Shown here one piece after another: positions 46,501 through 57,600 of a stretch of DNA of 64,000 bases (within the stretch, counting starts at the first letter, position 1; every line of letters starts with the position of its first letter). Source of the stretch: Coriaria nepalensis. Taxonomy: Eukaryota > Streptophyta > Magnoliopsida > Cucurbitales > Coriariaceae. Made by a program: the position numbers and the translations under genes. The notes beneath the pieces were generated by a model. It searched no databases and was not told the origin of the DNA. It saw only the letters and a program-made list of their open reading frames with translations. The stretch spans positions 7,313,501 to 7,377,500 of the forward strand of contig CP114491.1 in the NCBI GenBank assembly GCA_027186245.1. The letters are read 5' to 3'.

Positions 46501-49500
46501 CCATAATACTTCACAGAACCCATGTGCTACTGAGCGGAATTCTGCTTCAGCACTACTTCTTGCCACTACACTTTGTTTCTTACTTCTCCATGTAACCAAA
46601 TTTCCCCCTACAAAGGTACAATAGCCCGAGGTAGATCTTCTGTCAATTACATTTCCTGCCCAATCTGCATCCGTGTAGGCTTCAACTTGTAAATGACCTT
46701 TCTTTTTGAACATCAACCCTTTGCCAGGTGTCCCCTTTAGGTACCTTAAAATTTTGAACACAGCTTCAAAATGTGTAGGTCCGGGAGAGTGCATGAACTG
46801 ACTTACAATGCTGACTGCAAAAGTAATGTCAGGTCTAGTATGTGTTAGATAAATTAATCTTCTCACCAATCTCTGATAACGTTCTCGGTCTATCACCTCA
46901 TTAGGAGCTGATGTCTTCAATTTCACATTCGGTTCTGTAGGGGTGTCTGCTATCTTACAACCAGTCATCCCTGTTTCTTTAAGTAGATCAAGAACATATT
47001 TACGTTGGTTGACAAAAATTCCCTCTTTGGACCTTGCAAACTCCATTCCGAGGAAGTATTTCAATTTTCCTAAGTCCTTAACTTCACATTCTTCCTCAAG
47101 CTTACTTTTCAAGTTGCTGATTTCAATTGAGTCATCTCCTGTCATAATTATGTCATCTACATAAACAATCAGGATAGCTACTTTTCCTTCGGTGGAATGT
47201 TTAAAAAACATTGTGTGGTCTGCTTGGCTTTGTAAGAATCCAAGTCTCCTAACAACTTCACCAAACCGCTCAAACCAAGCTCTAGGAGATTGCTTAAGTC
47301 CATATAGAGCTTTCTTCAATTTGCACACTCTACCCTTCCCAAGTCTTTCTTCAAATCCAGGTGGTAGGTCCATGTATACCTCCTCTTGTAAGTCTCCATT
47401 TAAGAAAGCATTCTTTACATCGAATTGATAGAGTGGCCAATCGGAGTTAACTGCAAGAGAAAGGAGTATTCTAATAGAGTTAATTTTAGCAACAGGAGCA
47501 AACGTTTCTTGGTAGTCAATACCATGAGTTTGAGTAAATCCTTTAGCTACAAGTCTCGCTTTGTATCGTTCCACACTTCCATCAGCTTTACACTTGACTG
47601 TAAAGACCCATTTACATCCCACTGTCTTCTTATTCTCGGGCAGATCAGTAACACTCCAAGTGTTGTTCTTCCTAAGAGCATTCATCTCCTCTATCACAGC
47701 CAATTTCCAATTCGAATCACCTAAAGCTTCCTGAATAGTTCTTGGAACAGACAGATTTGAGATCCTAGTCACAAATGCTCTATGAGTGTTTGACAGTTTT
47801 TCATATGATAAGTACTTTGCCATAGGATGTTGAGTGCAAGTGCGGGTTCCTTTTCTAAATGCAATAGGAATATCAAGGTCATTAGCAAACAAATTATCAA
47901 AGGATAGAGAGGGAGGATTCACCTGAGTTAGAGAGCCATTACTCGGCGAATTTGATTGGTCATCAGCTAAAGGAATGGTTGGAGCCATAGTACTTTTGTT
48001 AAACCGTTTTCTGGTATAAACCTGGAGCTTTGGTTCGTTTTGAAGTACATCTCCCCCTGTCTCTGATACAGTCAATTCTGGCAAGGTAGAGATAGGAGGA
48101 CTTACACTAGTATCCATTTTCTCAACCAGTATTTCATGAAACTCTTCATTAGAGTTGATTAAGGGCATAGGGACAGTTTCCCAAAAATTATTTTCACCCA
48201 TTTGGGTCTCCTCTTGAAACACAGTTTTCTGAAAATAAGGTTGCTCCTCAACAAAGTTCACATCTATACTTTCAAAGAATTTTTTTGTGACGGGATTAAA
48301 ACATTTGTACCCCCTTTTGTTTGAAGCATACCCTAGGAAGACACATTTTTCAGATTTTGGTTCCAACTTTGACCGGAAAACATTTGGTATATATACATAA
48401 CAAGTGCAACTGAAAACTTTTAAAGGAAGTTCTGCAGTGATCCGGTTTGTAGGAAAGCAATGTTTTAAGATTTTTAATGGTGTTTCAAATTTCAAAACTC
48501 GAGATGGCATTCTATTTATTAGATAACATGCAGTTAGTAAAGCATTTCCCCATAGATATTTTGGAACATTCATTGAAAACATAATTGCCCTTGTAACTTC
48601 TAATAAATGTCTATTTTTCCTTTCGGCAATACCATTTTGTTGTGGAGTGTCACGACAAGTTGATTGATGAATAATACCTTTTTCTGACAGAAATGTTCCT
48701 AACTGTTTGTTAAAGTATTCAGTTCCATTATCTATTCTAAGAATGCCTATTTTTATTTGAATTTGATTTTCAATCATAATATAGAAATCTTTGAATATTT
48801 TCTCAACTTCAGACTTTTTTTCCATTAAGTAGACCCAACATAATCTTGTATGATCATCAATAAAAGTAACAAACCATTTTTTTCCAGATAGTGTATTGAC
48901 CTTAGATGGACCCCAAACATCACTATGAAATAAGTAAAATGGTCTTGAACTAGAATATAATTTTATTGGAAAAGAAACACGATGGTCTTTAGCTAAATGA
49001 CAAGCTTCACAATGTAATTCTGAGTGATAACCTCCTTTAAACAGTGCAGGAAATACATGTTTTAAGTATGAAAAACTAGGATGTCCTAATCTCTTATGCC
49101 ATAATATGATCTGATCAGAGACAAAAGTTGAGCTAGTATTACCTAATCCTTGAGCTTGATTAGTCCCAAAAACAGTTTCATCAAAGTAGTACAGCCCATT
49201 TCTTCCTTTAGCAGTTCCAATCATCTTCCCCGAGCTCCGGTCCTGAAACACACAAGTGAGAGGAGAAAAAGAAATAGAACAATTAGAATCCTGTGACAGT
49301 TTACTAACGAACAGAAGGTTACATGCAAGTTTTGGGACATGTAAGACTGATTTTAAGGTTAGGTTTTCTGAAATTTTAATGTGTCCTTTTCCTGCAATGG
49401 GTGAGAAACTACCATCAGCTATTCTGACTTTTTCTAGACCAGAACATGGATAATACGAGTCAAAGAATTTTGAACAACTTGTCATATGATCGGAAGCCCC

Positions 49501-51608
49501 TGAATCAATAATCCAAGAACTAGTTTCTCCTAGAGCCAAGAGTGCTATAGAAACTCTACCTGTCTGTGCCATAGAACCAGTAGGAGCATTAGGTGATGAA
49601 TAGGATTTTAGTAGTTTTAGAAGGTGATCTAACTGCTCTTTACCAAACATAGATGACTCGGCCTCATTTGCTGCAGGAACATTTCTTTCACCTTGTTTAT
49701 TCTGCCTACCGTAAGATGGCCTTCCATGCAACTTGTAGCAATTTTCTCTTGTATGGCGTGTCTTTCCACAAAAGTCACAGTGCAGATTATTCTTGTCTCC
49801 TGTGCGCTGGTTTTGGTAGGTTCTTCTGCTAGCTTGGGCTTCAGGTATGGCTAAGGCTGACCCTTCCATACTTTTAGTCAAATCTGTAGCCTTCTTTCCT
49901 AGCATTACGTGCCTCCTACTCTCTTCTCTTCGTACCTCTGCAAAGGCCTCCTCAATTGAAGGCATAGGATTCCTACCAATTATTCGACCACGGACCTCAT
50001 CGAATTCAACATTTAGACCTGCAAGAAATTTGAAGATTCGGCCTGTATCCACCATCTTCTTATGTTGGTTGCAGTCTTCAGGTGACTTCCACTCATAGTC
50101 GTTGAATAGGTCCAAGTCCTGCCAAAATCTTTTAAGGGCATTAAAATACTTAGTTACACAATCCTCACCTTGGCGAATTTCCCCTAATCTTAGGGTTAAT
50201 TCATACACTTGAGACTGGTTTCCTAGATCAGAATACATCAATGAGACATTATCCCATAGTTCCTTAGCAGTAGGATAACAGAGGTAGTTTGCTCCTATCT
50301 CCTCTGTCATAGAGTTGACCAACCATGTCATTACCATTGAGTTTTCAGCATCCCAAGTGGCATAAGTTGGATCATCCAGGTCTGGTTCCTCTGTTTCTCC
50401 CGTGATGTAGCTAATTTTTCCTCTCCCCCTAATATACATGCGGACAGACTGTGACCATCTCAGAAAGTTATCCCCATTCAGTCGAATTGTGGTGATCTGA
50501 ATGGGTGAGTTTTCTGATGGGTGTCGGACAGTTTGAAGTCCGGGCTTTAGGGTCTGATCGGAAGTGACTTCAGACATCTTTTAGGGTGTCGGACAGTTTT
50601 AACCTAGGGTTTTAGAACCTAGCTCTGATACCATAAAAACAGAGGGTAATGATATGGAAATAAGGTATTCAACTCATATATTTCATGTACAGGTTTATAC
50701 ATATTTATAGAATCCTCTAGGATACAAAATAGGAAAGTAATTTAGTTTAGGAAAGTAATTTAGTTTAGGAAAGTAATTTAGTTAGGAAAGTAATTTACCA
50801 CTAATTTCTCTATCTATCTAAATATAGAAATACTCAAATATGGTAAATATTTATAGCCTAATTCCTAAGGTTATGGTAAGACTTTCAACAGTACTTTTGT
50901 TGGGTCTTAGCTCTCTTTCTATGCTCATCTATTCACCCTATCTTATTTGTGTAGATTAATTTGTTTTTTCTCTAATTTTCAAGACAAACCTTGCTGTTTA
51001 TTTCATTGAAACATCATAAAAGGATTACTTTTTGCATTTCTTTTGCAGCAGGAAACTTGCGACATCTGATAGTGGAGGCTTGTATTGCTCGAAATCTACT
51101 AGATACGTCAGCATATTTCTGGCCAGGATATGTGAATGCATCAAGCAACCAGTTGCCTTGTAACGTTACTGGTCAAGTGGCTGGTTGGTCATCATTGGTG
51201 AAGGGAGCCTCTCTAACTCCAGCAATGGTGAATGCTTTAGTTGCCACTCCTGCTTCTAGGTAAGCCTTATTTACAATGTCTTCAAACTATGTAACTGTTC
51301 TATTGTGCATGTAACTTGCAATGGCAAGAATCATGAGCTGACCACATTTAGTTAAAAGTGGCGATTTTCAAGGAATATAATATATCCCCTTCATGATATA
51401 AATGTCATAGCATCAGACTATATTATAATTATACATATAACACAGATGTATGTGCACTTGAATGAAAGCACGTCATTGTGATTAAATACAATCGTTGCTA
51501 ATTTTTATGACAATGCCCTAGTCTTCAGGTAAGCTATTGTTTTCCTGAGTCAGATTTATCAGATGCTCTTTTATAATGCAATTTCACCCAGAGGTATGAT
51601 GACTGAAT

Positions 51609-51642
<34 letters not shown>

Positions 51643-54600
51643 ATTGAGAAAATATATGAAATCGCAATCAATGGCTCAGATGACGAGAAGATATCTGCAG
51701 CTACAATACTTTGTGGGGCATCTCTTGTTTGTGGTTGGAATGTACAGGTCTGTCTCAGAGAGCATGTTTATAGAATTTACTTGGTCACTCCTTCCATTTA
51801 TGCTTAATTATTATCTCTTCTATTTGTAGGAACACATTGCTCTTTTTATAACAAGTTTGCTGTCGCCTCCGGTCCCTGCTGATTACTCTGGGACTGAGAG
51901 CTATTTGATCAGCTGCACTCCATTTCTGAATGTTCTTCTTCTCGGAATATCATCTGCGGATTGCGTTCACATTTTTTCCTTACATGGATTGGTATGTCAT
52001 AGGACCCGATCTAGAAAATATAGAACTAGGACTAATCTTTTTTATGCGATAAAGAAAATAACATAGGTTGGCCTATTATCCAAGAGGTAAACCGTCTCTC
52101 CTTAAGAGTTCTTACTCTCCAAAATTCTCAATACCCTAACCTACCCTAACCAAGAAACTGCTAATTAACCTACTAATCCCTAATTACTAAAATAACCCTC
52201 ACTAATAATAATAACTATAACATAATAATAATGATTATATTAGGTTCTATTACGCTTAACATAAGTCTTAATAATTGAGGTCTAACATTACTCTCTTCCC
52301 AATGAGACACCTTGTCCTCTAGGTGAAAATCTGAAAACTGTTGTGTGATGGAAGAGTATGTTTCCCATGTGGCATCGTAGAGTGGCATATCCTTCCACTT
52401 AATCAAGACATCTAATGGAGCTTTCGTTCCCGACACCCCTTACCTAACCCCACATAGTTCATCTGGTTCTAACAACACCTCCATATTTGTTGTCAAATTT
52501 AGTGGTAGTGTCGGAGAAGCCACGTGAGCTCCAATTGCCTTGCGGAGCTGAGATACATGAAAAATTGAATGAATCGTTGCCGTCGTTGGTAACGCAAGCC
52601 GATAGGCTACTGCCATGATCCGCGCAGCCACTTCACAAGGCCTGAAATACCGTGCTAATAATTTCTCATTCCACCTCCGCGCTACGGATTTCTGCCGGTA
52701 TGGCCGAAGCTTCAAAAAAACCCAATCTCCCACTTCGAAATGAACCTCCCGCGAATGCTTATCAGCCTCCAGTTTCATCTGCTGATGAGCCTTCGCTAAG
52801 TGCCCTTTTAACTCATCTAAACAATCATCCCTCGCCTCTAAATATTGCTCCACCTGTGAGACCAGGGTGGTGCTACGTCCATAATGGATCATTGGAGGCA
52901 GATCTCGCCCGTAAATGATGTGGAATGGAGTGGTATGTGAGGCTGTGTGAAAGGATGTGTTGTACCAATACTCAACTCATGCCAACCACTTAGCCCAAAG
53001 TCGAGGGGTATTCGACACGAAACACCGCAAGTACGTCTCAAAACAGCGACTAACCACTTCAGTCTGACCATCCGTTTGGGGGTGATAGGTGGAACTCCGC
53101 TTCAATCCCGTCCCTTGTAATAAAAAAAGTTTCTTCCAGAACTGGCTCAAAAAAACTTTGTCGCGGTTGGACACAATGGCCTTCGGCACCCCGTGTAGGC
53201 GGACGATTTTACTCATGAAAGCCGTGGCTGCGGTCAAAGCTATGTACGGGTGCCTAAGCGGCACAAAATGTGCATACTTGCTAAGACGGTCAACTACCAC
53301 CAAAATAACGGTATAGCCTTCCGATCTCGGTAACCCATCAATAAAGTCCATACTCACTTCCTCACATACCTTTTGGGGCAGCGGTATAGGTTGGAGTAAT
53401 CCCGTCGGGGACATAGCCGCATACTTGTTTCGTTGGCAAACTTCACAACGTGCCACGAACCGCTCCACATCTTTCTTTATACCCACCCAATACAATTCCG
53501 CCACTAAGCGCTTATAAGTCTTTAATACCCCCGAGTGTCCCCCGATTGCGCTACCACGGAACTCGTGTAACAGTCGTGGTATATGCACCGACGATTTCGG
53601 AAGACACGCCCTTGGTAACGAAGCTGCCCCCCCCCCCCCCCCACAACCAACTGTGTAGTCGAGATACCCATCACCGCCCTGTTGAACTGCCTCTCTAATC
53701 TTGCTCAACTCGGAATCTACCGTCGCTTCCGACTCAAGGTCCGCAACATCTAATACCTGTGGAATCGATATTGCCGCTAAGTGGGGTGGTGTCTACGCAC
53801 CTGGACAGCGCATCTGCGGCCTTATTGTCCAGTCCCGGATGATATTGTACCTCAAAATCATAGCCTAACAGTTTGGACAGCCAACGTTGATGATCCTCAG
53901 CAACCATGCGCTGTTCCAACAAGTATTTCAAGCTCCTTTGATCCGTGTAGACTACAAACCTCCATCCCAACAAATACGATCTCCATTTTTGGACCGCGAA
54001 CACAATAGCCATAAGTTCACGTTCATAAACAGACTTAAGGCGGGCATGCGTTGTCAAAACCTAACTGAAATATGTTATCGGCCGCTTATTCTGCACGAGG
54101 ACAGCCCCTAATCCATAGCCGGAGGCACGGTTTCCACGACGAAAGTCGCGGTGAAGTCCGGCAATGCGAGAACCGGAACACTAGTCATCGCTCGCTTTAA
54201 TTCTTTGAAAGTCTCATTTGCCAATTCGCCCCAATGAAGGTTATCTTTTTTGAGTTGATCCGTTAATGGCCACGCTATTGTGCCATACCCCTTGACCAAT
54301 TTCCGATAATATCCGGTCAAACCCAAAAATCCCCTCAATTCCTTTAATGTCTTCGGTGTCGGCCAATCTAACATTGCCGCAACCTTGGCTCGATCTGCCG
54401 AAACCCCCTCGCCCGAAACAATGTGGCCCAAATACTCAACACTAGGCTACCCGAAAGTACACTTCTTCGCATTCTCATATAATTGTTGACCCCATAATTC
54501 TGTCAACACGACCGCCAAATGGTCCAAATGCTCTTTTGGTAGAACGGCTATAGATCAAGATGTTGTCAAAGAAGACGAGCACAAACTTCCCCAAGTATGG

Positions 54601-57600
54601 TTGAAATACCTTGTTCATGAGCGACGGAAACGTTGTTGGGGCATTGGTGAGGCCAAAAGGTATCACTAGGAACTCATAATGTCTCGCGTGAGTTCGAAAA
54701 GCTGTCTTGGCCGCATCTTCCTGCCGCATTCGAATTTGGTGATACCCCGATTTCAAATCTAATTTGGAGAACACGCAAGCTCTGTGTAACTCATCCAACA
54801 GTTCGTCAATAACCAGAATACAGAATTTATCCGGTACGGTACCCTTGTTCAAGGCTAGGTAATCCACACAAAACCATTAACTTCCGTCTTTCTTCTTAAC
54901 CAACAAAATGGGGCTAGAGAATGGGCTGTATAATGCTGACTTCTAACATTTCGTGCACCAATCTCTCGATCTCATCCTTCTGCGCCTACGGGTAACGATA
55001 AGGCTGCACACTAATTGGTGAAACCCCCTCTTTCCACACTATAGTATGCTCGTGGTCCCTTTTTGGGGACAGCCCTTCGGGCATCCTGAAAACATTGCTA
55101 AATATGTCCACAACCTCCTGCACAGCCTCCTCAACCGCGCTGCCCACTTTCGGATCCCCACCCATCTGCAGGTTCACCTTGATAAGGAACCCATATCCTT
55201 CGCGCTCAATCGTCTGTAGTATCATTTTCAAGGCTACTAGAGTCTTACACAGACTCGGATCCTCTTCTAGCCTCACGGTCTGCCCCCTACTCTGAAACTT
55301 CATCTTTAATAGCTTATAGTTCACTGTCATCTTGCCCATCGAACTCAACCATTTCATTCCTAGAATCACATCCGAACTGCCCAGGTCTAAAGGTAAGAAG
55401 TCGTCAATTACTTCCAACCCTTGCATCACCAATCGTAGGTTCTTGCAAGTTCCTGCACTCCGTACCGTAGTACCCATGCCCAGAGTTACCCCGTGGCTGC
55501 CTGTATCCGTCAGTTCTAGGCCTAGTTTCAGAATCACTCGGTTGGAGATGAAATTGTGGGTGGCCCCACTATCAATAAGAATCACTACGCTCTGCCCCCG
55601 AATTTCCTTTTTTAGCTTCATGTTGTGGTAGGGTGTAAATCCGACCACTGAGTAAAGCGACACTTCGGCGACGTCTAAGTAGTGATGCACCGAATCCTCC
55701 TCCCTCTCTTCATCCGTTTCTACCTCATCATCGACCATTAACACCGGAAGCCTCCTCTCCTTACAACGGCGCTCAGGGGAAATTTCTCGTCGCAACAAAA
55801 ACATAACCCCTTTGCACTTCTATTCACCAACTCGGTCTCCGTCAACCTCTTGGAACTCCTCTCCAGGTGGTTTTCGCCACTCCTCTCTCTCGGAGCCTCT
55901 TTACCAACGATGACGGTTTAAGTCCGGGCGTTATAGTTCCCGAAATAGCCTTTTGTAACCAAACTGCCGGTGCTGTTTTTTTGGTATTTTTCTTCTCTTC
56001 CACTTGTAATGCCAAGTCCATATACTCCCCAAGTCCTTGCGGCCGAAGCAACCTCAATGCGGTCCGAATTTTCGGATTCAATCCTTTTAGAAAATTACCC
56101 TCCAAGACCTCTGGAGAGACATCCGTTAATGGACTGGAAAGCAACTCAAACTTCTCCTGATATTCCAAGATTGTCCCCTCTTGCCGAAAGGCCAAAAACT
56201 ATTCGTATAAGTCTCCATCTTGCGATGTCTGAAACCGTACCATTACTCGTTGCTTGAATTCTGCCCACGACCCAATAGGCTGGTGATGCTCGCACCATTG
56301 AAACCATGACAACGCTGGCCCCTCTAAACAGAGACCCGGTGCATGCAACTTTTCCTCTTCGTAGAGTCCATTAACCGCAAAGTACCTACCCTATAAACCT
56401 ATGCAGTAGCATTCTCACCTTCAAAGACATGCATTTTCAGCATGCGAATCTGCGGGTCAGCCCACAATCTGCCCTGCCCCGCCGTATATTGCCCTTGGCC
56501 CACCCATGGAGGTTCCGCCGGAACCCTAAATCATCCCTTGGTGTCCTTACCCCGCCGCTCACGGTGGTTCCGACCGTAAACCCATATCCCGGTACTTGCT
56601 CTAGACTGTATTCCCCCGGTCGAACTTGACCCCTTTCGACCGACCCCCACTGAGGCGCTGCCGCCCTCAGCCCGTTGCCCAGGTCGCCCCCGAAGGTGCA
56701 CCTAGCCTAACCGTCAAGGCCCGCGCCGCCTACCCCTGGTTCCCCCCTTGCAGCCTGCTCGCCTCCCGCGCGACCACCCTGACTGCCTTCTCCCTCTATT
56801 TCCCCAACTGCCCGACCGCCCGTAGGTTGATCAGGGTTTGGCAATAACTGAACTTACATCTCGTTCAATTTCACCAACATAGATTCCAACGATGAAAATT
56901 GTTGCTGTATTGTGGAGAAGTGTTCCGCGACCGTTGTTTTGATCATCGATACTTCGCTCTCCAATTTATTCTCGAGTGCTTCTACCTTCTTGACAGCCAT
57001 CGTTGATCGAGTGTTCTGATACCAATTTGATAAGACCTGATCTAGAAATATAGAACTAGGGCTAATCTTTATTATGCGATAAAGAAAATAACATAAGTTG
57101 GCCTATTATCTGAGAGGTAGACTGTCTTTCCCTAAGAGTTCTTACTCTCCAAAATTCCCAATACCCTAACTGTAACCAAGAAACTGCTAATTAACCTACT
57201 AACTACTAATTACTAAAATAGCCTTCACTAATAATAATAACTATAACATAATAATAATATTATATTAGGTTCTATTACGCCTAATATAAGGCTTAATAAT
57301 CGAGGGTCTAACAGTATGGTCGAAGCCTAGTCTCTGATTGCTAATATTTGTATCTAAAATTTGCATTCATATCATAAAAGGAATGAATGAATATTGACAA
57401 GCGGACGGATGATAAATTAAGAGTTTGAATTTTCACGGAATCTCAAGAGAATTTGATTCTTTATGAAATTATATATTGTCATTTGATGCCAGGTTCCACT
57501 ACTTGCTGGTCAATTAATGCCAATATTCAGCTTTCGGTTCAACAGCACCCAATGCATCACATACTTCTACAACAGGGGAAGATCTATCTTCTCATGCAGT

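Larger units (their letters stand above)
45943..50890 (-). mobile_element. Full-length Ty1/Copia retrotransposon in a MED33 intron
   Basis: A 4948-bp element on the minus strand between exons 6 and 7 of MED33. The 257-bp LTRs (45943-46199 and 50634-50890) look identical base for base. They run TGTTGAAAG...TGTTTTTA on the element strand. The 5-bp target duplication gtact flanks it (45938-45942, 50891-50895). The primer site TGGTATCAGAGC abuts the 5' LTR and a polypurine tract (TTGAGGGGGAG) abuts the 3' LTR. The polyprotein frame is uninterrupted. Identical LTRs mean a very recent insertion. Confidence 0.97.
51997..57313 (-). mobile_element. Decayed Ty3/Gypsy chromovirus in a MED33 intron
   Basis: A 5.3-kb element on the minus strand with LTRs at 51997-52287 and 57028-57313 and target duplication gtatg (51992-51996 and 57314-57318). 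Primer site TTGGTATCAGAAC lies next to the 5' LTR. Order on the element strand is gag, protease, reverse transcriptase, RNase H, integrase, chromodomain, typical of Gypsy chromoviruses. Stops, frameshifts and small losses occur throughout. The LTRs differ at roughly 20-30 positions by eye, so the insertion is far older than the Copia element in the same gene. Confidence 0.95.
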
